From: Vibrio sp. 14G-20
Lineage (GTDB): Bacteria > Pseudomonadota > Gammaproteobacteria > Enterobacterales > Vibrionaceae
Assembly (NCBI RefSeq): GCF_026241515.1
Contig: NZ_JAPHPW010000020.1
Span: 1 to 64,000 of the forward strand
DNA length: 64,000 nucleotides
Direction of reading: 5' to 3'
The notes under the pieces were generated by a model. The model was not told the origin of the DNA. It saw only the letters and a list, made by a program, of their open reading frames with translations, and searched no databases. Of the stretch, positions 28,201-36,458 are shown in pieces (within the stretch, counting starts at the first letter, position 1; each line of letters opens with the position of its first letter). The translations under genes and the position numbers were made by a program.

Positions 28201-28463
28201 ATACGTTAACACTTAACTTGAAGCCAGCACTGTCGGCGGCATTCTTTGATGAAAACAATCAAGTGTCATTTACGTTTATGGGTGCGACGAAAGTGACTTA
28301 CGTCAATCATTCTCGACTGAATACATACGATGAGTTTAGTGTTTCTGAATACGTTATGAAGTATTCGAATGGCAGCACAATCGCATTAACTGAAATCAAT
28401 GGTGAACATGCCAAAGACCTAAGAAATGGCGAGATATCAGAACTTATTGTGACGATGAAATAA
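25290..28463 (+). CDS. GH161/GH149-like beta-1,3-glucan phosphorylase (GH94-related)
   Basis: Second large cytoplasmic phosphorylase, 1057 aa, no signal peptide. It shares the architecture of the first but is highly divergent. Diagnostic segments are SRKHGDLERDYNF, GNGNFRDVCQNRRVD and DKPGWNDAMNGLPGLFG; the Asp in PGWND (near residue 649) corresponds to the GH94 catalytic acid and falls at nearly the same residue number as in the first enzyme. The NFRDVxQN and PGWND-x-NGLPGLFG blocks look like beta-1,3-oligoglucan phosphorylases of GH149 or GH161; I lean to GH161 for this one without certainty. ATG 25290 is used rather than the GTG at 25284. Together with the following symporter gene it forms a separate unit controlled by the divergent LacI copy 2. 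Confidence 0.75.
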   Translation: MNKEYYLANEEFVINDYDLKKTFSSFLPGLAGKKGIPLWAFYVNRGQGLCSFGVENKDNPILEFSPAVTAYQNVDRIGFRTFVKLNNDVYEFFGTQRSENTQRKMYIKRDKFKITEENQDLGILVTVTYFGLPNDSLAAVMRKVEIRDLSGMTRHIELIDGLSQILPYGTPNTLFKEMSNLLRSWMDVYNLENDVPFFKMRSTTSDSAEVGILDKGNFYLSFANEQLISPIVDGEIIFGHDTSMSTPVSFQEHSIDELKQKAQITANKIPVGFSPVAFDLKGDDTFVLRTIIGHANDLEQLNGKVNEMVSSHYFDTKEQESEAVINELVQEVECQTSNPIFDQYIKQNYLDNILRGGYPLIFEGNKTNHVYHVFSRKHGDLERDYNFFNVAPEYFSQGNGNFRDVCQNRRVDSLFNPKVGDYNVKLFASLIQLDGYNPLGVNGSTFQFNRDVDIKSLIAENFDNKHDVMEGVLGKKFTPGTVINTMSNEGITSSKDEMTLLSDLLKHAEQNIEASFGEGFWVDHWTYILDLVESHLAVYPDTKKSFLFDNYDYKYYSSPVTVLPRDEKTVLTAEGKVRRYGSILHNDEEKVEQLVMDVNGSNWVVDTQGEQIKTNLFTKLFTLAFNKFCTLDPEGIGIEMESDKPGWNDAMNGLPGLFGSGVSETVELLRLLKFLASAFDYSGSMQLPTEFTEYVFRVDSLLKSSLTGFEYWDEISSIREEYRQAVRFTVTANSDQLNVSDVMALLGKMTAKVEAGIEKAKALSNGVLPTFLYYEVSQYEEILKDGMPKIGNYNLPLVRAKAFKLHVLPAFLEAPARLLKANTDAQGNVSDYNKIKATGIYDTELGQFKTSECLDEMSLEIGRARAFTKGWLERESNFLHMNYKYLLGLLKAGMYEQYFNEISTNLICFMDPEVYGRSILENSSFIAPTCNPDPKTHGQGFVARLSGSTVEMLHMWTMMMFGDKPFVMNGDTLTLNLKPALSAAFFDENNQVSFTFMGATKVTYVNHSRLNTYDEFSVSEYVMKYSNGSTIALTEINGEHAKDLRNGEISELIVTMK

Positions 28464-28495
28464 CGAATAAACATAAGACACATAGTTAGTGTTTA

Positions 28496-28529
28496 GCGTA
28501 CCGACAGACATTCATAGTAGGCGGTACGC
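28496..28529. repeat. Inverted repeat between phosphorylase 2 and symporter
   Basis: GCGTACCG / CGGTACGC, 8-bp perfect arms with an 18-nt spacer, no T-run. Possibly an intercistronic mRNA hairpin. Confidence 0.4.
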
Positions 28530-28545
28530 AATTAAATAAACAGTA

Positions 28546-28562
28546 ATTCGTGTTACGAATTT
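28546..28562. repeat. Short palindrome upstream of symporter gene
   Basis: AATTCGT-GTT-ACGAATT, 7-bp arms, 61 bp before the symporter ATG. It differs from the LacI-type operators and might be a binding site for another regulator. Confidence 0.35.
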
Positions 28563-28623
28563 AAATAATAAGTTTTGCCTTTATCTTAGGCGAAAACCTA
28601 TTGATGGATTAAAGGGTATTAAA

Positions 28624-30153
28624 ATGAGTGAAGCGAATCAATCAGCAAGCCGGGTTAACGTAGGGGCGAGCTATCAACCTACGGCCAATGGCTCTGTGCC
28701 GTTGTATCAAAAGATCGCCTTTGGTGTTGGCTCTTTAGCGAATCAGCTATTTGCTGCGGCACTGGGTGTGTTCATGATTGTGCTGGTTATGGGGTTAGGT
28801 ATGGACCCACTGCTTGTGGGTATTTTAGGCGCGGTTCCTCGCCTGTTTGATGCGATTACAGACCCATTAATGGGGTATATTTCTGATAACTCACGCACGC
28901 GTTGGGGACGTAGACGTCCATATATTTTTGTTGGCGCCATTATCACGGGTGTCGCTTTTATGTTGATGTGGCAAATATACCCAGAGAATGGTGAAGCCTA
29001 TAACTTTGTGTACTTTTTAGTACTCTCATTGTTGTTCTATTTAGGTTACACCATTTTCGCGACGCCTTTAGTGGCTTTAGGCTATGAAATGAGCCCAGAC
29101 TTTCATGAGCGAACTCGTATTATGGCGGTTTCTCAATGGATTGGGCAATTAGCATGGGTGATTGCGCCTTGGTTCTGGGTAATGATCTATGATCCGAACC
29201 TTTATGAGTCTGCTGCAATTGGTAGCCGTGAGTTGGCTATTTGGGTCGGTCTGCTTTGCCTAGTGTTTGGTATTACACCGGCTCTATTCTGTAAAGAGCG
29301 AGCACCAACAGAGCAACCAACTGAAAAGCTGACACTTTCTTCTTTCAAAAATATTTTTGGGAAGTTCTTTAAGGGAATTTGGCAAACCTTTAAATGTTTA
29401 CCGTTCGTAAAACTGTGCAGCGCGACATTCCTTGTTTTCAATGGTTTCCAAACGGTGGCTCAGTTCTCTTTCTTTATCATTGTCTTTTACGTATTCAATG
29501 GTGACCAAGGTGCAGCTGGAACATGGCCCGCTTGGTTCGGTACTATCAGCTCACTATGTACTTGCTTATTAGTGATTCCGATTATTACCAAAATCTCACA
29601 AAATTTTGGAAAGAAAAACGCCTTTATTATTGCGACTTTAGTGTCAATTGTGGGCTACGTACTGCGCTGGTGGGCATTTGAACAAGCACTGAACCCAAGT
29701 ACTCATTGGATGATGTTTGTTTCATTACCTCTGATGGCTTTTGGTATCGGTGGCTTGTTTACTTTAATGATGTCGATGACTGCAGATGTTTGTGACTTAG
29801 ATGAGTTAAACACAGGTGAACGCCGCGAAGGGGTATTTGGCGCGGTGTACTGGTGGTTTGTTAAGTTGGGTACAGCCATTGCTACCTTGATGTCTGGTTG
29901 GGTGTTGAGTTCGATTGGCTACAAGAGATTGGAAGAGATCAGAAACTCTCTGGTTAGCGGTGAAGCTCTTTTGGATATGCCAGAAGCGTTAGAGATCATC
30001 AACTTAATGAGAGTAGCGGACATTCTTATTCCGGTGGTAACTGCGGTATTGGCCATTGTTGTTATGTATCGATACGATTTCACGGAACAAAGAGCAATTG
30101 AGGTGAGACAAGAGCTAGAGTTTCGTCGAGGTAAGATCAAGCACGCAGAATAA
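28624..30153 (+). CDS. GPH-family sugar:cation symporter (MFS)
   Basis: Inner-membrane symporter of the glycoside-pentoside-hexuronide family (MelB-like), 509 aa with about 12 membrane helices. The loop DAITDPLMGYISDNSRTRWG with the following RRRPYI is the family signature between helices 2 and 3. AAAGGG lies 7 nt before the ATG. It follows the second phosphorylase and ends the locus, so it probably imports glucose, laminaribiose or longer beta-glucosides with Na+ or H+, as a second entry route beside the ABC transporter. The exact substrate cannot be read from sequence. Confidence 0.88.
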   Translation: MSEANQSASRVNVGASYQPTANGSVPLYQKIAFGVGSLANQLFAAALGVFMIVLVMGLGMDPLLVGILGAVPRLFDAITDPLMGYISDNSRTRWGRRRPYIFVGAIITGVAFMLMWQIYPENGEAYNFVYFLVLSLLFYLGYTIFATPLVALGYEMSPDFHERTRIMAVSQWIGQLAWVIAPWFWVMIYDPNLYESAAIGSRELAIWVGLLCLVFGITPALFCKERAPTEQPTEKLTLSSFKNIFGKFFKGIWQTFKCLPFVKLCSATFLVFNGFQTVAQFSFFIIVFYVFNGDQGAAGTWPAWFGTISSLCTCLLVIPIITKISQNFGKKNAFIIATLVSIVGYVLRWWAFEQALNPSTHWMMFVSLPLMAFGIGGLFTLMMSMTADVCDLDELNTGERREGVFGAVYWWFVKLGTAIATLMSGWVLSSIGYKRLEEIRNSLVSGEALLDMPEALEIINLMRVADILIPVVTAVLAIVVMYRYDFTEQRAIEVRQELEFRRGKIKHAE

Positions 30154-30240
30154 TACAAATGAACTTAGGTTGTTAATCTTGCGCGTTCCAGTTTTAATAT
30201 GCGAGATCGGACTAGTGTTAACTGTACTACTTCTATATTA

Positions 30241-30268
30241 GCCAGCAACGTAAGTTGCTGGCTTTGTT
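30241..30268 (+). terminator. Terminator after symporter gene
   Basis: A 9-bp perfect stem GCCAGCAAC-GTAA-GTTGCTGGC followed by TTTGTT, 88 bp after the stop codon. It closes the glucan locus. Confidence 0.8.
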
Positions 30269-31137
30269 ACATAGAGCGATTTATTCTAAGTGTTTTGAAA
30301 TGCTTTATATTGTTATCTTCCTGAGGGTTTTATTTTTGTCGATTTATTGTTTGTAATGTATGAGGAAGTAACAAGGTAACGGAGTGATGGGTTAAACTTA
30401 GATAAATATATTTAAATAATTCTAATGTGTAGATTTACTAAGTGGTTTGTTCTTTGATGGTTAATTCATGAAATTAGTAATTATTTATAAGCCATAAAAC
30501 AGATAAATTTTTCGATATTGTCAGGGTTTTACTTATTTTTTTGATATAAAAGTTGTCTTTTCTTGCGCAGAAGCGTTAGATATGATGGATTGTATTTTGA
30601 TATCTTTACTCTATTCAGGTTCTGTCGGGGCGGATTATTTGATACGAGAGCGCTCTAGAATAAAGCTACGGGCAAGAATACATGTTCTTGATGTTGCGAA
30701 AAGTACTCGTTGGATCAAAATACATCTTATGTACCGTCTTGGTAGTTGTTTAGTTACTCTGAAACCAACAATAACCCACAAGAATTGGATAATAAAAAAC
30801 TATTCAAATTTCTAATGGTGATAACCACACCCTTAAAAATTCATATATCACGATTTATTCAGTCAATGCGACTAGTAATATTATTCGAGAACTAGCGTTC
30901 ACCTCATTCACACTTACAGTGTGATATCTTTTTTAGTTGTTGGTTTATATTTTCGTACCATATCCATCGTTATAACGAGAGTGGCGTATTTTATTTTGAT
31001 TAGCAAAAGTTAAAAGCACTTGGGTGTGACGGGGGTGTTACTTGTTTGGGAGATAATAATTTGTCATTATATTCCTCATATCGAATTAATATATGGTTGT
31101 ATATTAGGCTCAAGAGATTTGGTAGTTGATTGAAAAT
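30269..31137. other. AT-rich region without a convincing gene
   Basis: About 870 bp between the glucan locus and the GGDEF remnant. An open frame of 77 codons at 30582-30815 has no ribosome site or recognisable domain. The last ~115 bp may belong to the decayed GGDEF gene: in one frame CDGGVTCLGDNN near 31024-31059 recalls the GGDEF motif region. Confidence 0.6.
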
Positions 31138-31305
31138 ATGGTATTGAGTACAGGATTTGCTATCACTCGCTCTATTGGAGTGAGTCATATCAATGTGAAT
31201 GACGCATTGATTTTCTGTATTGAACGTGCAGATAAAACGTTATATACAGAAAAAATGCCAGGCGGGAATTGTGTATTTAGTCAGCTTACGGATTGTATTT
31301 ATTAG
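31138..31305 (+). pseudogene. Remnant of a GGDEF (diguanylate cyclase) gene, C-terminal end
   Basis: The 55-codon frame encodes SIGVSHINVN and, after 10 residues, ERADKTLYTEKMPGGNCVF, which matches the end of GGDEF domains (SIGVA...RADKALYxAKxxGRN). Everything before it is interrupted by stops in this frame (TAG at 31123), and no ribosome site or GGDEF motif is intact. I read it as the tail of a decayed diguanylate cyclase gene; the fragment cannot make c-di-GMP. Confidence 0.55.
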
Positions 31306-31424
31306 TAATGAATAGGTCTACAGAAACAGTTGTACCCGCTAGTCAGAAATGAATTAAAAGTAATAGTATTGAATTTCGCTTTTTGAGAAATTTAAAGTTA
31401 ATCATTGCCGTCTGAACAGAAACG

Positions 31425-31457
31425 AAAAATGTCGCATCCATGCGACATTTTTCTTTT
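31425..31457. terminator. Bidirectional terminator
   Basis: A 12-bp perfect stem AAAAATGTCGCA / TGCGACATTTTT with loop TCCA. The plus side continues CTTTT and the minus side CGTTT. On the minus strand it lies about 105 bp after the ABC ATPase stop and would end that transcript. Confidence 0.8.
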
Positions 31458-31558
31458 GGCGGCCAAACCAGTTTTGCTATATCCATTCTAGAGTGCAATC
31501 CATTAGGAGATTATTCAGAATGTACTTATAAGACGCTGTTAATGTTGATTAGTTCCCG

Positions 31559-33187
31559 TTACGCCGCATTTTTTTTCGATTTATTTTCTAAGTCGAATGA
31601 CGCTGCGATTAACTTCTTGGTGTAGTCATTTTTCGGTGCATTGAAAATCTCTTCTGCAGACCCTTCTTCCATCACTTCACCCTTCTGCATCACCAATACG
31701 CGATCTGACAGTGCTTTCACTACAGAGAGGTCGTGGCTGATGAACAAGAAGCCGATATTGTGCTTGGCTTGAATGTCTTTTAGCAGGTCAATCACGGTCA
31801 GTTGTACTGAGCGATCGAGTGCTGAAGTCGGTTCATCCAGCAAAATGAAAGAGGGCTCTAGAATCAGTGCGCGAGCAATCGCGATACGTTGTCTTTGCCC
31901 GCCAGAAAACTCATGCGGATAACGGTTAATTGAACTCTGTTCTAAGCGAACTTCAATCAGCGCTTTACGAGCTCTTTCTAAACGTTCTTGCTTGGATAGA
32001 TGAGGTTGATGCACCGTTAAGCCTTCGGTGATGATTTCCCCAACTGTCATGCGTGGTGATAAAGAACCATAAGGGTCTTGGAATACCATTTGGACATCTT
32101 TTTTGAGCTTATGGCGTTCTTTGTCGGTTAACAAACTGACATCTTGGCCTTTATAAACAATACGTCCGGTACTTGGCAGCAAGCCGATTAACGCTCGTCC
32201 CAGTGTTGATTTTCCTGATCCGGATTCACCAACAATGCCCAAGGTTTCACCCTGTTTAAGATTCAACGAAATGCCTTTTACGGCTTCGAAGTACTGACTT
32301 TTACTCTTGATGAAATGTGATTTAACCAAGAACTGAACTCGGATATCGTCAGCAGACAATAGCTCTGGGGCTGACGCCTCAACAGGAACCTTAACGCCTT
32401 TAGGAATCGAGTTAATCAGCATGCGTGTGTAATCGTGTCTTGGATTCTCGAATAAGGCTTGAGTCATCCCTTCTTCAACTAGCTCACCTTTGCACATCAC
32501 CAGAACACGGTCGGCAAAATGTTTTACTACGCCAAGGTCATGGGTGATGAACAAAATTGCCATGCCCATTTTGTTTTGGATTTCTTTGATAAGAGAAAGC
32601 ACTTCCGCTTGTACGGTCACATCCAATGCGGTGGTGGGTTCGTCGGCAATCAAAATATCGGGCTCGTTGATCAAAGCCATCGCGATCATGATACGCTGCA
32701 GCTGGCCGCCCGAAAACTCGTGCGGGTATTTGCTATATGCTTGCTCTGGCATGGGTAAGTGAACCAGTTCAAATAGCTCCAGCACACGTTGTTTTGCCTT
32801 CGACTTCGATACCTTACGGTGACACATAATCGCTTCAGCCACTTGAGTCCCAACACGCAGGTATGGGTTCAACGATGTCATCGGCTCCTGAAAGATCATG
32901 CCAATCCTGTCGCCGCGAATTGACTGCATTTCTCGCTCGGTCTTTCCAAGAACCGATTGCCCCTCAAACACAATTTCAGATTGAGCATCAATAATGGCGT
33001 TGTCTGGCAGTAAACGCATGAGTGCGTTGGAAGATACTGATTTGCCAGAACCCGACTCACCAACAATGGCCAAGGTTTCACTGGAATTAAGGGTAAAACT
33101 AACTTTTTTAACCGCATCAATGATTCCATCATTGGTTGTGAAGCTAACGGAGAGGTTATTGACTTTGAGAATGGCCCGGTCCGACAT
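31559..33187 (-). CDS. Double ATP-binding protein of Opp/Dpp-type ABC transporter (YejF-like)
   Basis: 542-aa protein with two complete nucleotide-binding domains fused head to tail. Domain 1 (about 6-265) has GESGSGKS near 43-50, FSGGQLQR and LIADEPTTALD; domain 2 (about 280-535) has a second GESGSGKST, FSGGQRQR and LLDEPTSALD. This is the arrangement of YejF and related peptide/oligosaccharide importers. No permease or binding-protein gene is next to it, so its membrane partners must be encoded elsewhere. It starts 12 bp after a small gene on the same strand (33200-33694), which suggests a two-gene operon. Confidence 0.88.
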   Translation of the reverse strand: MSDRAILKVNNLSVSFTTNDGIIDAVKKVSFTLNSSETLAIVGESGSGKSVSSNALMRLLPDNAIIDAQSEIVFEGQSVLGKTEREMQSIRGDRIGMIFQEPMTSLNPYLRVGTQVAEAIMCHRKVSKSKAKQRVLELFELVHLPMPEQAYSKYPHEFSGGQLQRIMIAMALINEPDILIADEPTTALDVTVQAEVLSLIKEIQNKMGMAILFITHDLGVVKHFADRVLVMCKGELVEEGMTQALFENPRHDYTRMLINSIPKGVKVPVEASAPELLSADDIRVQFLVKSHFIKSKSQYFEAVKGISLNLKQGETLGIVGESGSGKSTLGRALIGLLPSTGRIVYKGQDVSLLTDKERHKLKKDVQMVFQDPYGSLSPRMTVGEIITEGLTVHQPHLSKQERLERARKALIEVRLEQSSINRYPHEFSGGQRQRIAIARALILEPSFILLDEPTSALDRSVQLTVIDLLKDIQAKHNIGFLFISHDLSVVKALSDRVLVMQKGEVMEEGSAEEIFNAPKNDYTKKLIAASFDLENKSKKNAA

Positions 33188-33199
33188 GATATATCCTTA

Positions 33200-33694
33200 T
33201 CAATTTAAGACATTAGGTGAAGATTGAACTTCTGACGTAGATTTAAGCTGCCCGAAATGGTGATGAGCACGTTGAATTTGTTCAAGCTCAAGCATCCAGT
33301 GTGAGCTGCGCTGAGCACTGCAAAAAGCAATCAAGTGATTGAGTAAATCTTCACTCTGCTTCTCTAAAAGCGAATAGGTCCGTTGAATCAGTTCAGTGCT
33401 TTCGAGGGAGATGAATTGCATCAGCGCGTATGACTGGTTCAAAGTGTCGAAAGCTTTCTGTTGTTGGCCTAGACGGTTGAGAATCTCTGATTGGGCAACG
33501 CTTGCATCTCTAAGCCCTGCAAGTAAGCAAGCAAACTGGCAAGGTTTGATGTCGCTTTGATATGCAGCATATTGGATGTGATGGGGAAGGGAAATAAGAA
33601 CATCATTGTAAAGACGCTGTGCTTCTGGCCAGTAGCCTTGTTCCATTAACTGTTCAGCTTTTAGGTAGTGCATCCAGCATCGTTCAATTTCCAT
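33200..33694 (-). CDS. Hypothetical helical (TPR-like) protein
   Basis: 164-aa protein predicted to be mostly alpha-helical. The N-terminal part (CWMHYLKAEQLMEQGYWPEA) reads like a TPR-type helix pair (AxxLxxxGxxxEAxxLY), and further helical pairs follow; there is no signal peptide or membrane segment. I do not recognise a named family. ATG 33694 is chosen since GAGG lies 8 nt upstream; a GTG two codons earlier has poorer spacing. It precedes the double ATPase gene with a 12-bp gap. Confidence 0.65.
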   Translation of the reverse strand: MEIERCWMHYLKAEQLMEQGYWPEAQRLYNDVLISLPHHIQYAAYQSDIKPCQFACLLAGLRDASVAQSEILNRLGQQQKAFDTLNQSYALMQFISLESTELIQRTYSLLEKQSEDLLNHLIAFCSAQRSSHWMLELEQIQRAHHHFGQLKSTSEVQSSPNVLN

Positions 33695-33934
33695 ATCCAC
33701 ATCCTCAATCTATAGTATTTGGAAATGTTAATGATATTTATTATCAATTGCAAATTAAAATCATTTACATGTTAAGTTGATGAATAAAATGGTCTCTTAT
33801 TAGTAAAAATGGCTCAAATTGTGTGTTATTTGTTCGGTTGAACAGCGGTGCAGCGTAAGTCACTAAATTGATAGGAAATTACATCTACACTGATTTTATC
33901 TACACCCAAGTAATGAAGGATTAAGGAGGCGGCG

Positions 33935-36295
33935 ATGGCGATGCAAAGACTCAATACAGAACAGCTGTATCAGGTAGCGGATTTAGAAAAGCTACCCTGT
34001 AAGTCGACCAAAGAACTGGCTCCAATTGACGAAATCGTCGGGCAGGAACGGGCACAAAAGGCCGTTGAGTTCGCGATGTCAATCAAGGAAAAGGGTTACA
34101 ACATTTATGCGATAGGGCGAAATGGTCTTGGTAAACGCACCATGATCTTGCGCTATCTGAACCGTCATCCTCAAGAAGTGCAGGAGCTTTTTGATTGGTG
34201 TTATATCGCGAACTTTGAAGATATTCGTACACCTAAGGTACTGAAATTGCCGCGTGGCGTTGGCAGCAGTTTAAAGCAAGATATTGAAAAATTGATGCGT
34301 AAACTGTTGAAAGGTATGCCTCTAGCGTTTGACAACGAGATGTACTTTAGCCGTGCTGACAGGCTTAAAAACCAATTAGCAGCTAAGCAACAAGCCGCAT
34401 TAGAAAGCATTAGCCAAGAAGCGAAAGACAAGGGCATTAACCTGACGATCACCACTCAGGGTGATTACCAGTTTGTGGCAATGAATGGCGATGATCTTCA
34501 TACCGAAGAGAGCTTTGAGCTGCTTTCACCGGAAGAACAAGATCAATTCGATAAAACCATTGATGGGTTGGAAGTCGGGCTGCGAACCATTTCTCGTGAA
34601 TTGACGGAGCTTGAAGAAACGTACACTGAGAAAATTCAAAAGCTGAATGATGATACGGCGCGAGATGTGATCACTCACTTCATCAAGCAATTGAAGAAGG
34701 ATTACAGTCAATACCCAGATATCAAAAAGTACCTAACGGCACTGCGGAAAGACATTGTCGACAACGCTGACATCTTCCTGGAAGAGAGCACGGAACAAGC
34801 AGAAGTTGCAACGGCCTCTCTGGATAAGAAAATGCCGCGTCGCTACAAGGTTAATGTGATTGTGAGCCAGAAGGAGGAGACTCTACCAATCGTGGTTGAA
34901 GAGAATCCAAATTATCACTCTCTGTTTGGCTATGTAGAAACGGCAACGTTTAAGGGCACCGTATTTACTGACTTCTCATTGATTCGCGCAGGTAGCTTAC
35001 ACAGAGCCAATGGCGGCGTATTACTGATGGACGCGGTGAAGGTACTTGAGCAGCCGTACGTTTGGGAAGGCTTGAAACGAGCGCTGCGTTCACGTCAATT
35101 GAGTTTCACTTCATTAGAAAAAGAGGTGACCTTAACGGGCGCGGTATCGCTTGATCCAGAACCGATTCCATTGGACGTTAAGATCATCCTGTTTGGCGAT
35201 TACCGAACTTACCAACTGCTGCAACACTACGATGCAGAGTTTGGTGAATTGTTCCGTGTGACAGCCGATTTCGAAGATGAGATGAAGCGTACTCCCGATT
35301 CTGAAATGCATTACGCGCGCTTTATTTCGAGCATCGTGCACGACAACAACATGTTGCATTGTGACCGAAAAGCGATTGCTCGCATTATTGAGCACAGCTC
35401 TCGTCAGGCGGGTGACCAAGGTAAATTGTCTCTGCACTCAGCGCACATTGCTAATCTGCTTCGTGAGTCAAACTACGTGGCGAGAGGCTCAAAATCGAAT
35501 CTGATTCGTGCAACGCACGTCGACCAAGCGTTATCTAACCAACAGATGCGTGTCGGACGACTGCAAGACAGCGTGATGGAAACCTTCACTAACGGCACAA
35601 CGCTAATCCATGTCGATGGTCAGGCGGTTGGACAAGTGAATGCGTTGTCTGTACTTAGTACGACGGATCATATGTTTGGTGCACCGAACCGAATCACGGC
35701 AACCACCGCTTACGGTGATGGTGAAGTGATTGATATTGAAAGAAACGTAGACCTAGGTGGCAGTATTCACTCGAAAGGGGTAATGATCTTGTCGGCTTAC
35801 CTTTCTTCTGTGTTTGGTAAGACAGCAAAAGTCCCGCTCACCACTAACATCACCTTCGAACAATCGTATGGTGGCGTCGATGGTGACAGTGCGAGTATGG
35901 CCGAGTTCTGTGCGGTGGTGTCAGCGTTTTCTAAGCAGCCAAACCGTCAAGATATCGCAATTACTGGCTCTATGAACCAGTTTGGTGAGTCTCAGCCAAT
36001 TGGTGGTGTGAACGAGAAAATTGAAGGTTTCTTTGATGTGTGTGAAATCAAAGGGCGTTCAAACGAACAAGGGGTGATCATCCCGCGTTCAAATGTTCAC
36101 AACCTGATGCTACGCAGCGATATCGTGAGAGCGGTTGAAAAGGGCGAGTTTAATATCTGGGCGATTGACCATGTAACAGAGGCGATTGAGCTGTTCACAG
36201 GCAAAGCCGCAGGTGAGGCAAGTGATGAGGGTAGTTATCCAATTGATACTATCTTTGGTATCGCCCAAGCTAAACTGAACGCACTGCGTAAATAG
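33935..36295 (+). CDS. Lon-like ATP-dependent protease (COG1067 type)
   Basis: 786-aa AAA+ protease of the LonB/YcbZ-like group. The N-terminal ATPase has GRNGLGKRT as Walker A, with a long coiled-coil insertion at about 150-290. The C-terminal Lon protease domain has the Ser/Lys dyad: Ser652 in DGDSAS and Lys695 in GGVNEK, 43 residues apart as in Lon. The classical Lon N-domain is absent. A strong ribosome site (AAGGAGG) precedes the ATG. The gene stands alone between divergent and convergent neighbours. The substrates are unknown. Confidence 0.88.
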   Translation: MAMQRLNTEQLYQVADLEKLPCKSTKELAPIDEIVGQERAQKAVEFAMSIKEKGYNIYAIGRNGLGKRTMILRYLNRHPQEVQELFDWCYIANFEDIRTPKVLKLPRGVGSSLKQDIEKLMRKLLKGMPLAFDNEMYFSRADRLKNQLAAKQQAALESISQEAKDKGINLTITTQGDYQFVAMNGDDLHTEESFELLSPEEQDQFDKTIDGLEVGLRTISRELTELEETYTEKIQKLNDDTARDVITHFIKQLKKDYSQYPDIKKYLTALRKDIVDNADIFLEESTEQAEVATASLDKKMPRRYKVNVIVSQKEETLPIVVEENPNYHSLFGYVETATFKGTVFTDFSLIRAGSLHRANGGVLLMDAVKVLEQPYVWEGLKRALRSRQLSFTSLEKEVTLTGAVSLDPEPIPLDVKIILFGDYRTYQLLQHYDAEFGELFRVTADFEDEMKRTPDSEMHYARFISSIVHDNNMLHCDRKAIARIIEHSSRQAGDQGKLSLHSAHIANLLRESNYVARGSKSNLIRATHVDQALSNQQMRVGRLQDSVMETFTNGTTLIHVDGQAVGQVNALSVLSTTDHMFGAPNRITATTAYGDGEVIDIERNVDLGGSIHSKGVMILSAYLSSVFGKTAKVPLTTNITFEQSYGGVDGDSASMAEFCAVVSAFSKQPNRQDIAITGSMNQFGESQPIGGVNEKIEGFFDVCEIKGRSNEQGVIIPRSNVHNLMLRSDIVRAVEKGEFNIWAIDHVTEAIELFTGKAAGEASDEGSYPIDTIFGIAQAKLNALRK

Positions 36296-36341
36296 CTTGA
36301 ATATCTAGATAGCTAAACAAATAAACAAACAGCCAAAACGC

Positions 36342-36375
36342 AAAAGCCATCGATTATAGAGTCGATGGCTTTTTT
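36342..36375. terminator. Bidirectional terminator, Lon-like / PilZ genes
   Basis: A 12-bp perfect stem AAAAGCCATCGA / TCGATGGCTTTT with an 8-nt loop sits between converging genes; the plus strand continues TTATT after the stem. Confidence 0.85.
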
Positions 36376-36458
36376 ATTGGTTACGATTCGGCTCGCTAGT
36401 GAGCTATTCGTTTTTGGCCGGATTACGGTATTCGGTGAAAGTCGCGTGTTAAAAGGCG

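Noticed and set aside
30582..30815. 77-codon open frame in the gap after the symporter gene
   Set aside because: No ribosome site, unlikely composition, no recognisable domain.
33935..36295. Inactive Lon homologue because of the unusual Walker A (GRNGLGKRT)
   Set aside because: This form suits the family, and the Ser-Lys dyad is intact with Lon-like spacing.
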